Part shown: one piece after another, positions 33,340 through 44,405 of the stretch
Numbering within the stretch: position 1 is the stretch's first letter
Layout of the letters: each line of letters begins with the position of its first letter
From: Agrocybe praecox
Lineage: Eukaryota > Basidiomycota > Agaricomycetes > Agaricales > Agrocybaceae
Assembly: GCA_964017145.1 (NCBI GenBank)
Contig: OZ024840.1
Span: 3,038,001-3,102,000 of the forward strand
Reading direction: 5' to 3'
DNA: 64,000 nt
Notes under the pieces: model-generated
The model's input: the letters and a program-made list of their open reading frames with translations, nothing else
Databases searched by the model: none
Told to the model about the DNA's origin: nothing
Translations under genes and position numbers: made by a program

Positions 33340-35391
33340 ATGGCCACCTTCATCAACCGCGGGATGACAACACCGGCCACGTATTATCGGCCACCGACTT
33401 ATTTACCCGCCGCGCCTCGTCCGGATATTAGAGATGATTATGAACGTACGTTCATGACCTTGTCACTTTGTCCAGAATTAACGAATTCAATATTAGGATG
33501 GTATACCGAGTCAGTTCCAAACAACAGGATGTCACTTTCCATTCGATCTGGAATCCACTCTGAAGTCAATTGGGCCCTTGACAGACTTTGTCGACTCGTA
33601 CAAAACGACCGATTCCTCTTTTCGTCTTTGCCAGGGGTTATAGATGGCTTATATGACTGGCCGGAGTGGTATGTGACCGAAGGGTATAAAGACGCGAATG
33701 ACGCAGGGTTACTGTTCTCGACACCCCCTGACCAAGCTCTACAGCGGCAGTTTGCTCTTGAGTCTTTATTTGTTTTGCGCAATGCTGCGCTTCAAGAGGA
33801 AAATGCGATAGAACTGGCTCGACATTCCCACACAATGCCCTTGTTATTGAAAGCACTACACAACCTCGACCATACAAGAGACGAAAATACCGAAGCCCTC
33901 CTCCATATCATTGATATCTTCTCCGTTCTGGCTGCTAATTTCATTGTGCGGCCTACAACATTACCTAACTCAAACCCTATCCCTTCCTTGCTTCGCATAG
34001 TATCCGAATCATCCAACCGAACAATGATACTTTCTTCATTGACGGCATTGACTGCCTTTTTCTCAAACCCTGCCAACGCAACGAATTTACAACCATCCTC
34101 ACCAGCTTTAGCCGCATCGATCCGATACCTGCCTCTGTTTATCGATAAACAGCTAATTGACGCGTGTCTCAATTATATGTACGCGCATCTCTCTCATCCC
34201 TCTATGGCTCGAGCTTTCTTGCTGCACACGGAAATGCCTAGCGTGTTGAAGGTTTTAGCCAGTCTTTTACTTCAGGAACAGCGTGCTATCGAAAAGGTGT
34301 TTACCATGGACGTCACAGGTTCCATTTACACAGCGCCATCCACATCTTTGTCGACTCGTGACCACGAACTAACCAAAGAGGAGTTAGACAGTCTTGTTGG
34401 CAAGGCAGAACCACAACGATGCTATGAGTGGTAAGCTAAAGTTTGCCTAGTGAATAGTCCTCTTCTGAAATATACTTCAAGGATGAAAACCATGTTTGTT
34501 GCCAAGACAGATGGCGAACTTACTCAAGTAGATTTTTGGAACCTTTACAAAGATGCCTTCTCTCCGTTCTCAGAACCATATCCCCTTCTTGTTGCTTCGG
34601 ATGTGATTAAAAATGTTACCAACGTCTTTCCGCAGGCACAGGCAATGGTCCTACAAGGACCCGTTCAAAAATTTATCGTTCGAGGTGTAGACAGACGAAA
34701 AGAATCAGCTGCATTCGAGAGATATAGGTGTCATTGGGATCGTTCCCAATGTTCTTCGCCGCCGTTCAACTCAGCAGGCGAACTTTACGACCATATCTTG
34801 CAGCACCTGATATCCGTCGAAGCCCCGGATCAACCTTGTTTGTGGTCGACATGTCCTCAAAGTTCGCTCACAACGCATGCTCTGAGCTCTCACATCCTAA
34901 CTCATCTCGCGAGCACCCAACCTCTTCAAAAGCATCCATCCCAAAGTGACACAATCACATTACCTTCCGAGGGGTACCCATACCCGACTGAGAACCCCAC
35001 CACTCGCCCGCCTCCACCACCTCGTAGCACTATCATAACATATGAAGCTCCTTTATCGGACCCTCCTTCCACTTCTTTAACAGCTCTGCTCGTTATGCGG
35101 ATACTTTTCCGTACATCTTTTGCGTCTGTCGATGCAGCACCTCGAGCAGATGCAGATCATTTCGGGTTCCCTGGTGTATTGGAAGATACGGAAGACCCAT
35201 CTGATGTCGATGACAGCCAACCGGAAGGCGATGACAAAGAAGGCGAAAAACGGGGTAGAAAGGCCTTTGTCGGAATCCGACGACTTTTGGAGGGTGTTAG
35301 AATACGTGATGAAGCTCTGATGAGCTGGATAACGGAGATGGTCGATGCCAGCATCGATGGTAGCACCAATCAAAACACCTTTAATCCGTAG
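33340..35391 (+). CDS. RSC9: Rsc9-like chromatin-remodeling subunit with RFX-type DNA-binding domain
   Basis: Exon model: join(33340..34430, 34482..35391), 666 residues. The ATG at 33340 starts MATFINRGMTTPATYYRPPT; an in-frame upstream extension has no family support. The first half is helical armadillo-like sequence with WYTESVPNNRMSLSIRSGIH and LPLFIDKQLIDACLNYMYAH. The second half carries an RFX-like winged helix at about residues 360-440 (CYEWMKTMFVAK, VDFWNLYKDAFSPF, LLVASDVIKNVTNVFPQAQA). It is followed by two C2H2-like fingers, YRCHWDRSQCSSPPFNS...H...H and CLWSTCP...H...H. Rsc9 belongs to the RSC (SWI/SNF-class) remodeler in the nucleus and helps it reach promoters. An acidic segment lies near the C-terminus. 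It is divergent from the ARMH3-like gene, with 206 bp between start codons. Confidence 0.87.
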
Positions 35392-35545
35392 TTATTTTCT
35401 TGTTATCCTTATTTATTTTTTGATTCCTGGATATTGTAGTAGATTGTTTTTGGCAGTAGCTTTGTTTCTTTACTCATCCCAACAAAAGTGAATTACTCTT
35501 AATAAACAGAATAGCTGTACTTTTATGCATAAATATGTAGGTAGC

Positions 35546-36697
35546 TTAATCCTCGCTGGGATCCTCGTCGTAACTCTCTTTCCATAAGGCATACATCTTT
35601 CTTCGATTGGAGTCTCGGGTATCTGGCTCGCTTGCTACTTCGAAGATCCTCCTCAACAATTTTCTCTTTAGTGCAACTCCATCTTCTGGTTCCGAGGATA
35701 CGGAATGGGAATAACAAGCGTTAGCGACCAGATAAGGATAAGAAGCCTCCGTCGTGCTCATTCGCATACGCTTTGATTTTGGTTGATCGTCGCGTGGCTC
35801 GGGAGCCAATGAATTGAAAAGAGGTTCGAACAATGCAGATCTTATTCTCTTGTATGTGACACTGGTTTGAGTGCGGGCAGCAAGGAAGATGAAGGGTTCG
35901 ATAATTGTTGCAAGAGGGGCTGGGGGTGAGGATGGCGATGTTCCAAGAGCCTTGTCAAGTTCTTCAACGTAAATATCGGCTATATGATAGGACAGACTAG
36001 CGGGAACGCGAATGTCACTCGGGCTGGAGTGTGTGATTTGTTATGAGACGAATGGTAAAGTCTGGGTGCAGTTACATACCACAAAGGACCTCCTTCCTTG
36101 TTCAAAATTTGATTATATTCCTGGCATGCGCTTTCTTCCCACTTTTCGCGAATAAGTAGTCTGAATGTTGCATTTATAAATCGACGTATGAGCATGTAGT
36201 ATTTGTCGATGCTATCGAATCCGTCATGAGTCCCGTCGCTTGGAATAATAAAACTAAAAACGACATACCGCAGGCGATCAATCCCATTCCATTCACGAAC
36301 GGTAGTTTCCCAAAAGCCTCGGAGAAAAGAAAGGGAAAGAGGGGTAGCGGTAATTGATAGAAGAATTTCAGCCAACTCTGACGCTAAGGCTTGCTGAACG
36401 AGAGGTTTGTCTGACATCCAAAAGCCTGAGAAATATGGATAAGATGCCAAAAATCTTCTGTGCGAGGTCCCAATCAACTCACAGTAGAATATTCCTTTCC
36501 ATAGCTTATCCATCTCTGATTTTGAAATAGCATTTTGGCCATCAGACAGAAAGACCGAGAGATTCTTGATAGCTTTATCGCGTGTCTTCTTCTCTTTGTA
36601 CTATTCAGCTCAACAACTAGCTGACTTTATATATTGCGAAGTACACACCTGTTGAAGCCAAGTATTTACCCAGCGGAGGGCCTGCAGAGGATGTCAT
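35546..36697 (-). CDS. RRP1: Ribosomal RNA processing protein 1 (Nop52 family)
   Basis: Exon model: complement(join(35546..36023, 36080..36211, 36269..36425, 36483..36593, 36649..36697)), 308 residues. The N-terminus PLGKYLASTEKKTRDKAIKN starts the family, followed by [40 protein letters not shown] and DKYYMLIRRFINATFRLL, the most conserved Nop52 segments. After CPSDIRVPASLSYHIADIYV comes a basic, acidic tail typical of nucleolar proteins. RRP1 acts in the nucleolus on 27S pre-rRNA to make 5.8S and 25S rRNA. The C-tail is shorter than in animals, as is usual in fungi. It is divergent from the HIU hydrolase gene, with 157 bp between start codons. Confidence 0.92.
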
Positions 36698-36805
36698 GAT
36701 GGTTGAGCGCAAGTTGGAACTTTTTTATTTTCAAAGTCCGGCCCTGATAGGCCGGAAATCATAATCGGGCACCTCCGAAGGCTTGGGTTAGATATGACTT
36801 CATCA

Positions 36806-36813
36806 TATATAAA
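36806..36813 (+). promoter_or_regulatory. TATA box of the 5-hydroxyisourate hydrolase gene
   Basis: TATATAAA lies 42-49 nt upstream of the ATG at 36855, a standard core-promoter spacing. It is one of only three clear TATA boxes that I see placed this way in the window. Confidence 0.55.
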
Positions 36814-36854
36814 GGCGAGCAGGGCAGGTATCCACATCGCAATCATCCACCATA

Positions 36855-37418
36855 ATGTCAAAATCCCCCATTACTTGCCATGGTGCGTTTCTCCCATTCT
36901 ATTATCTCTTTTGTCTGACTGAGTTTGCCCTCTAGTCCTCGACTCAACTACAGGCTTGCCTGCTGAAAACATTTTCATTCGTTTGCAGCTCCTGGAGAAA
37001 GCAAAGGCAGAAGGCGAGCCCGATATATTCCACCCACTTGCCAAAGGGTCAGCCAATGTTTATTTTTCTAATTGGGACACCTCCTGATTCAGATCCGAAC
37101 TTGTAGATACACCAATACTGATGGTCGGTGTTTGGACCTCCTACCGCCTGCTGGGTCAGATTTGGCCAAGAAGGAGAAAACTGATCTCATAGCTGGGCAA
37201 ACTTATAAAGTGGTTTTCAAGACGAAAGAATACTTTGATCGCACGAATCGCAAATCCTTCTACCCATGGGTTGAGGTACCATACTCTTTATTTAATTGGT
37301 TTTGCACTCTAAGCTCATTTTGCCTTAGATTTCCTTCACTATTGAAGACCCACAGCAACACTACCACATACCCTTATTGATCAGCCCTTATTCCTTCACC
37401 ACCTATAGGGGTAGTTGA
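36855..37418 (+). CDS. 5-hydroxyisourate hydrolase (transthyretin-like)
   Basis: Exon model: join(36855..36882, 36936..37047, 37107..37275, 37329..37418), 132 residues. It begins MSKSPITCHVLDSTTGLPAE, contains the YTNTDGRCLDLLPP loop and FYPWVEISFTIEDPQQHYHI, and ends with the family signature YRGS. The active-site residues expected in HIU hydrolases (His in CHVLD, Arg in DGRC, His in HYH-P, and the C-terminal YRGS) are all present, which separates it from hormone-carrier transthyretin. The enzyme opens 5-hydroxyisourate, the product of uricase, to OHCU in purine catabolism, often in peroxisomes. I see no clear C-terminal PTS1. The donor of intron 2 (37048) is a weak GTCAGC. Confidence 0.93.
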
Positions 37419-37683
37419 AAAAGCGATCTAGGAAATTGGTGATACAGAGACTATGGCATTAACAGCACACGTATGTATATATGTACAATATGTAGGGAAT
37501 GTAATCAAACACAGGCCTAGTGTTGGATTGAAGCTCTGGACATTCTAGGTTCTACCTTGAGAGTGAAAGTGTCAGAATGTATGCGATGTGAGAGGAATAG
37601 GTATGTGTAGGACTAGAAAGTGGTGGTGGAGGAAAGCAATGGACAATGACTAGAGAAAAGAAAACACAGTCGAGAAAGAAAAA

Positions 37684-38516
37684 TTATCGGACAAGCACAG
37701 AGTCGTATGTTACACCTTTGAGATTGCCTCCCCGCATAGAAATCTTCACGTTGTGAAGGAATTGTTCGCGGCTCTTGCTCATTTCCAGAGCTGCCTCTGA
37801 ATAAATGCATCAACATCAGGAGTGTTCCGACCATATTGATGATAAATCTGATCTAACCTTTGTTCAAGGGGTCGTCTGCGTTTGGTTCCAAGAATAGGTA
37901 CTGCAACCCCACCATCACCGAGTTCAAGTTGAGTACCGGTTTCCAGTCCTCTCGTAGGATATTCAGGCAGACATTTCCTTCCAGATCAACATTGGGGTGA
38001 TAGATCTATAATAGGAGAAAAGTGTTTAGTAATCGGGACGTGTTCCTTCCGACATGGTAGGAGACGCACAGTTTGTGTGCATTTGACTTTCGGAGGGTCG
38101 TGGGGATAGTTTGTGTTGATGGCAAAAGAGAACTTGAAAGCGCCTCCCTTGTACATGCCTGTAGTAGATAGTTAGTCGCATATAGCAGGAGGGGTTGTCA
38201 GGAAGCGGACCTTCGTCAGGCGTGATGGTCAAGGTGAAGTTCAAGAGATCATTAGGATCTGGGAAATCGGTAGACATAGTAGATGGAAGGTCGAGCTCAG
38301 TCAAGTCTATCCCATAAGAGGTTCCACATGGTAAGACAGGAGCACGATAAATACCGAAAAAATAAAATACCTTTCTGAACTCGAATCTGTGCGGCGCTAG
38401 TCTTTGGCTTCTTCTTCGCTGCCGCATCCTCGTTCTTTTTCATACTCCAGATCTGCGAGACAAATGAGAATTCTCCTGAGTCGTCAGGGTTTTCTGAGGG
38501 TGCGCACCTTGATCAT
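37684..38516 (-). CDS. UBC12: NEDD8-conjugating enzyme Ubc12
   Basis: Exon model: complement(join(37684..37796, 37858..38005, 38070..38158, 38211..38306, 38371..38452, 38508..38516)), 178 residues. The first exon is only nine bases (ATG ATC AAG). It starts [20 protein letters not shown], the docking peptide for the E1 of NEDD8. The UBC fold follows, with [40 protein letters not shown] and [20 protein letters not shown], where the Cys of NVCLN is the catalytic thioester residue. Ubc12 passes NEDD8 to cullins and thereby activates SCF-type ubiquitin ligases. The N-terminal Met-Ile peptide, typical of Ubc12 and acetylated in known orthologs, supports the tiny first exon. Confidence 0.95.
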
Positions 38517-38742
38517 TGTGGTAGTGTGTTGGGAGAGTCGTGTGAGAGGTGAGTCAAGAAGGGGAGGCAGAGTATAAATCAGGCAGGTCCAAACAAGTCA
38601 CATCGCGTCGAGCGGCCGTGATTGTGGCTGTGCTGCGCTGGATATGCCCACATGCTTCCCTTCTCAAACGATCCTCAGCCACTGTCAGAACTAATAGATA
38701 ATCATGTAAATCACATTCTGTTCCATCCACTCATCCACAATC

Positions 38743-40173
38743 ATGTCTGCTCAAGATATCTCGAAGGACCTCCCTGTTATCAATCTTGATATCTTCCTTG
38801 CTGGTCCTCCAGACTCTGAGGCTGTCATAGCAGAGTGCAACAAGGTATATACAAAACAGCCAGAATAAATCTCCTCGATTACTTATCTTTGACCCTCACA
38901 GGCTGCAAATGCTCTAATCACTTATGGAGCCCTAGTCTTGCACGACTCCCGTGTGTTTGAGAAAGATAACTCAACCTTCCTCGACTTGATGGAAGATTAC
39001 TTCAATCAGCCGGAAGCCGAGTTGAAGAAAGATGAGCGCCCTGAATTGAGCTATCAAATCGGTGTCACCCTCGAGAACACGGAGAAACCTAAGTGTGCTG
39101 CCGATGAACCCTGCTTGAGAATTATCGAACGTCTGGAGCCGTCTGAACGGCCTCTAGATATTTCGGCTCATTCACCTGACCCAAAATGTCGTTTCTTCTG
39201 GAACATGAACGAAAAACCGCCCTACGAGACAGAATTCCCAAGTTTGAACGCGGCAAATGTTATCCCCCGAACAGAATCTATCAAAGAGAGATGGCCTGTC
39301 ACCATGGAACAGTGGGGTAAATCTATGAAACATGCGTGAGTTACCCAAATGTATTTTATTTACCTTTTATTCATCTAGTATCGCAGTGTAGCAGACCTCG
39401 CAGATATGGTATCGATTGGACTTGGTCTCCCTGTCGATTTCTTCAGTAACGCTGGACGATATGGGTATGTGTTTAAAAAAATGACATTACAATTCTAGTG
39501 TCATTAATACACGAGCGTATGTAGGCCTCACAAATTGGCACCAACTGCCTCTGACCTTGTTAAGTATGGAAAAAAGGATACGATTCTGGCTGGATTCCAC
39601 TCTGATCTCAACTTCTTGACTATCCACGGTCGCTCCCGCTACCCAGGGTTGAACATTTGGGCACGAAACACTGGCAAACGTATTCCAGTTAAAATCCCAC
39701 CCGGAAACAACCTACTTGTGCAAGCAGGAAAACAACTTGAACACATTACGGGTGGTTTGATCAAAGCTGGATTCCATGAAGTTGTCGTGAATGAGCAGAC
39801 CCTAGCTGTGAGTCGCTTTCTCAGAGAAATGGACAAATGTTGATATAGAAGTCTGAAAACTTTAGGTCATTGAAGCAAGGAAGGCGGACTTCCCAGATAG
39901 ACCACTTATCAGGATATCCTCGACCTTCTTCTGGCATTTGTCCTCTGATTATGATTTGATTCCCATCTCTACTTTGGTTGATAAGGCCAGAGAATTGCGG
40001 GCAGAGAAAATTCAAGCAGGCACTGGTGATGGTGACGAAGTGCATTACGAACCGATGAAAGTCGGTCAGCAAGTTCGCAAGTGAGTCTACGACGGCGTCA
40101 AAATTCGCGCATACCTAATTATTTGCTTTTTTCCCCCTACAGTGAATTGAAACACATAGCTTTGATGGCTTAA
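38743..40173 (+). CDS. 2-oxoglutarate/Fe(II) oxygenase-like protein (clavaminate/isopenicillin N synthase-like)
   Basis: Exon model: join(38743..38844, 38902..39335, 39387..39464, 39525..39807, 39866..40080, 40143..40173), 380 residues. The protein starts MSAQDISKDLPVINLDIFLA, the usual IPNS-like N-terminal strand. The iron-binding facial triad begins at HSDLNFLTIHG (H-x-D). The distal His is expected in ITGGLIKAGFHEVV, and the 2OG-binding Arg in RPLIRISSTFFWH. Between them lies RYPGLNIWARNTGKRIPVKI. Such enzymes hydroxylate or oxidise small molecules with O2 and 2-oxoglutarate; the substrate here is unknown. No biosynthetic gene cluster is visible nearby, so it is probably a solitary, conserved family member. 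Confidence 0.85.
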
Positions 40174-41484
40174 ATAACTATATTGTATCAAAAGAACTCC
40201 TTTAACATCGAACTCGGTAAATCTTTCAAAGCTGAAGGCGAAGTTCGAATGCGTTCAATAATGAGGACGGACATTACGATCTCATCGAGGTAAGCATGTC
40301 CTTGCGAAGTAACATCTAACCTTGTCAGCTGCGGGTCCTTAGCCCTGCCGGGTTTTCGTAGCATTGAAGATGGCATGAACTTTGCGAGGTTATTGGTGCT
40401 GGTTGCCCTTTTTTCTCTTCCAAGAAAACACTTGTGGACACCAAGCCGTCAGCAACTACCCTCTATGTCGAATTCAAATTTAGGCTCACAGTTAAATTCG
40501 AATTGCTTCCTGCAGAACATTCCTCCCAGTACAAATCAACGGTACTTGGTCCAATGTCGCTCTTCCGTTTCCAGACATACGACTAGAATATAGGTCAATT
40601 AGTAGTTATTCATTGCCATTTTGAGCCTTCCTTGCTTACACCCCCTCGAAACATTTTCGTATTCGATTCCACGATTTCATCAATAGGTACTTCATTGCCG
40701 TATAGGTATACAGTATTTAGTCTTCGTACACCGGGCACTCCCATTCTGCAAACAATATGCCAGCCGTCAGCTAGTCCAATGGCATATATTGGTGTAGAAC
40801 CACGTACTCGAATTCTCCGATGACTTCTCCATTCCAGCTATCTCTCCTGATCGTCGTAATGTAAGAACAGGGAGTAAAACAATTCATATTGACTGAAATA
40901 TAATAAGATGGGTATTCATCTAAATATGTGGGTGGCTTCATAACCATGCTGTTTACTGGAGTCGTTTGAGGGAAAAAGGTGTAGGTGACGCCCGTTTGAG
41001 GCTGCTTTTCGAAATAGCTTCGAAGAATAAATTTGCGAATGTGAACATTATTCCGCTTCCTTACACCTAGTAAATACCTTACCGTGGCGGAGGAGCCGAT
41101 GATTCTGACAATGGACTTTTTGAATGGCCGCTCTGAATCGTCGATAGTTCTGAGAGCGAGACTGTGCTTGCTGATGAAATGGTCGACGAGATAGACGACA
41201 ACAGTGATTGTTTAGATTGTTTTCTATGACCACTAGCTTTCAGTATGACATTTTACATACAATAGGTGAAGCTGTTTACTGACCCTTCAGGTAAGATCAT
41301 GGTAGAAAGCAAAAGGTAAATAGACTAAGCGGTGAGTGCACCGCCTACTTACAGAAGTACAATCATGATCTTAAAATAGCCAACACCGCCTAAGGAAGTA
41401 GGATCAATAAGGATTAATATATATATGTACAAATCTATGAGTCTATTTCTAAGGTATTTAAATGTCTAAATATTTTATAGATAC
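40174..41484. other. 1.3-kb stretch without an intact recognisable gene
   Basis: Reading frames here are short and interrupted. Around 40196-40285 two overlapping frames, one reading ELGKSFKAEGEVR and the other NAFNNEDGHYDLIE, look like one protein broken by a one-base shift. They are followed by fragments such as FSSKKTLVDTKPSATTLYVE (about 40420-40475) and NGTWSNVALPFPDIRLEY (about 40550-40600). This may be a decayed gene of unknown identity. The rest (about 40860-41484) is AT-rich and contains the inverted repeat listed separately. Confidence 0.35.
41292..41373. repeat. Nested inverted repeats (possible hairpin)
   Basis: TAAGATCATG at 41292-41301 is the exact reverse complement of CATGATCTTA at 41364-41373. 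Inside lies a second stem, GCGGTG (41329-41334) with CACCGC (41339-41344). The CACCGCCTA arm recurs at 41384-41392. No target-site duplication or transposase is seen. Confidence 0.4.
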
Positions 41485-43831
41485 TCAGATCGAGTCCGAA
41501 GACAGGGCACCGAAAGCTCGCAGAACGCTCTGCAGTTTAGCTACCATTTCGTCCCATTCGCTTTCTGGATCAGAAAGCGCAGTGATGGCACCGCCTGCAC
41601 CAATCACCCACTCTTCAGGCGCCGTCGGCATATCTTGGCCTTGACATTCCTCGTATTTAAAGCAACTGCGGATCGTCACAGACCAATCTCCTGCCCCGCT
41701 GATGCACCAGTAACCAAACACGCCAGAATAGATACCGCGTTCTTCTCCCTCGAGATGTTGCAAAATTTCTACGCTACGCTTTTTCGGAGCGCCCGTCATG
41801 CTACCTATCATTTTGATGAGCTTGCAGAACAGAAAAAAAGATGTAACACTTTACCTGGTGGTAGACTCTCCTTTAAAACTTGCCAGCCTAGTTGATCTTC
41901 TGCACCAGAAAATAACGAAGCATCACCACTAAGTTTTCCTTCAATGACGCTGACGAGTTGCCAGACAGTCTCGTATTCCTCCAGCGAACAAAACTGCTCG
42001 ACAACCACATCTTCACCAACCACTCCGTGTAGATCATGCCTGATGAGATCTACGATCATCAAGTTCTCCGCAACTTCTTTTGGGTTTCCAACCAACGCTT
42101 TTTCTGCGACAGCACGGGTTACGTGAGGTCCTTTGCGAATGGTACCTTTGATAGGTCTGAGTTGACAGACGGTGCCTGGAGATCGAGAAAATGAAACAAA
42201 GCGCTCGGGAGAAGATGATAGAAGGGTAGTTGGGTGCAATCGTAGGTATGCAGAATGGGGTGCTGGATTGGCCTTCCTTAGACGTTTGTAGCGCTCCCAG
42301 GAGCTAGATCCCGTCTGCGATGTCGACGATGATGGAACTGAAATTCGTGTCGGTGCAGTAAGACAGAGCTCGTAGGAGTCGCCAGCGTATAGGTGCTCCT
42401 TGGCTTTGCAAATGTTGGATATATAGTTATCTTTATCTGGGAATTTGATGGACATTTTACCGCAATAAAGCGTAGAGTCTTTGGAAGTTTTAGAAGATGT
42501 CAGGTTCTCCAACTTGGCAGCCGTCTCAAACACCCATGCTCTATCGTCGGGTATTATGGACTGGACAAATGTTTGCCCTGCCTTCAAATCCACTACAACG
42601 CTTCTCTCGACAAATAGCAGGTTCACATCCGAGTGCTTGTTCTGCGGGGAGACGTTGGGCTCTCTGCGCACAGGAACGTGCATCGACTGCACACCAAGTT
42701 CATAGCTAAGGTAGCCTATTAAGCCGCCCCAGAACGGAAGTCCTGGATATCCATCAGATACAGATTTAGTCTGCATAAATTTGGCAAGCCATGACCATAT
42801 GTCGAGGGAGCCTAGAGGTTCGCGAGAGGTTTTCCCATTTCTCGTAAGCGAAACATATTTGTCTGCGACACGATATTCGATCTGCAGAGTTGATGGAGAT
42901 AGACAACCTATAATTGAAAAACGGCCTGGCTGCGATGCGGATTCGAGCAGAGCGAATCGAGAAGAATTGTCTGACACATTGAACGCCTCGCATGCGGCAA
43001 CGATATCAATGTCGTTTCTTTTGAGGGCCGTATAGAGGACGCCAGGCCTGTCTAGAGGTGAAGATAGCGGTGTTATTCTAGACGGATATGGCCAAGATTT
43101 CCCAACATTGAATGGACCGCCTTTCCACTCTGCAGCTCGTCTTCCAGCGTCCTTTGCCCAAGCTTGTGCAAGGTGCCAGAAATTACGGACCACTTCTACC
43201 CCTCCCCCGTCTGTACAAACAGATTCCGGGTGATATTGGACTGCCCAAAATGGTCGATGTTTGTGTCGAATGGCCATAACGACTTTGCCATTTTCTTCAT
43301 CCACAGCATGGGCAAGTTCTTCGATGTCATTAGCCCCCTCCAGCTCAACATGAAGAGAGTGATATCGAACGGCTTTGACAGTCCCGATATTCGCAAATAA
43401 CTCGTCGGCCCCATGGTGTATAACGGATATTAGACCGTGCTTGACAATTCCGAGTCTGCGTAATTGTGCTCCGTGTTCGATACCCAAACTCTGGAGGCCC
43501 AAACAAACTCCGAAGATGGGCAAAAGATCATCATCCTTCAACTTCCACAGATCCCTAACCACACCTATATCCTCAGGAACATCTGGTGAACCTGGTCCTG
43601 GTCCGATGATGACAGCCGAGAAGTAGGGGAGGTATGGACGTAAATCTTCAATTTTGAAGTCATCGTTCTTTATGATCCTAATGGAGGCATTCGGGATAGC
43701 CTGTCGACAAAGAGCAGCGAGACTGGTGGAAAAGGTGAGGGATTGGAAACTTGAGAGTAAAAAAAGGCGGACTTGTGAGTAAATGAGTCGTATGAATCTA
43801 TCAGAAGAAGTCTAGGACTTTCGGCGATCAT
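41485..43831 (-). CDS. pab1: Para-aminobenzoate (aminodeoxychorismate) synthase, PabA-PabB fusion
   Basis: Exon model: complement(join(41485..41804, 41855..43722, 43773..43831)), 748 residues. The N-terminal glutamine amidotransferase domain (about residues 1-240) begins LLLIDSYDSFTHNLAALCRQ and carries VIIGPGPGSPD, the nucleophile loop FGVCLGLQSLG with its Cys, and the catalytic His-x-Glu in AVQYHPES. The chorismate-binding PabB domain follows, with the PIKGT motif (its Lys is the PabB hallmark), DLIRHDLHGV, PGSMTGAPKKRSVEILQHLE and a C-terminal IGAGGAIT. The enzyme makes 4-amino-4-deoxychorismate for folate synthesis. Fungal enzymes are normally fused like this. In Coprinopsis the pab1 marker is tightly linked to the A mating-type locus; the position here, about 32 kb from HD1, is consistent with that. 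Confidence 0.95.
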
Positions 43832-44405
43832 TGAGCCCCTATGTTAGCAGGAATGGTATCCTCACGGTGTAGGTTGTAGTTGGGTATAAGAGAGAACCCT
43901 GGGCGCGGTAGATGGTTTGAATAGCATGAAAGATAAATACATAAAAGGCTTACGGACAAATTCTGATGATCGCGAATGAAGGGGTACTGAAAATTTTCTC
44001 CGAAACTTACGACTTTAGATTTTTAGGGTCGGAAGGATCTCATTCGGAATGTATACGGCGCTTTACACAGATGACTATCCTTACGAAATGAATACATACG
44101 TACAATGCATCGGCTCTGGGGTACTTGTCCAAGTTCAACGGAGTCAATGGCGGAGACTGCCCGCTGGTAATCCGATCACAGCCGCACGTGCTTCCAGCAT
44201 CATCGCGCGACGATGCACGCGCTGAGCGGCGAGCGTTCAATCTCTTGCCTCTGCCGTGCGCACTGCGCTCGCATTACTACTACTATACCTTTGCAACTGC
44301 AACTGCGAGAAGATGTCCATGTGTTCGTGGTACTACTGAGAGAAGAAATCATTGAACCAGTTAGTTGGCTAAAGTGCATACTATCTCGACTAGTAGGAAG
44401 ATATT
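43832..44405. promoter_or_regulatory. Divergent promoter region of pab1 and TTI1
   Basis: 574 bp separate the start codons of pab1 (43831) and TTI1 (44406). An E-box, CACGTG, lies at 44185-44190. No TATA box or other gene is seen. Confidence 0.4.

Noticed and set aside
40238..40285. Short NNEDGHY segment as part of a LAMMER/CLK protein kinase
   Set aside because: Only a few residues resemble the family; no glycine loop, catalytic Lys or HRD motif follows in any frame.
41292..41392. Inverted repeats as a transposon
   Set aside because: No target-site duplication, transposase or second copy is visible in the window.
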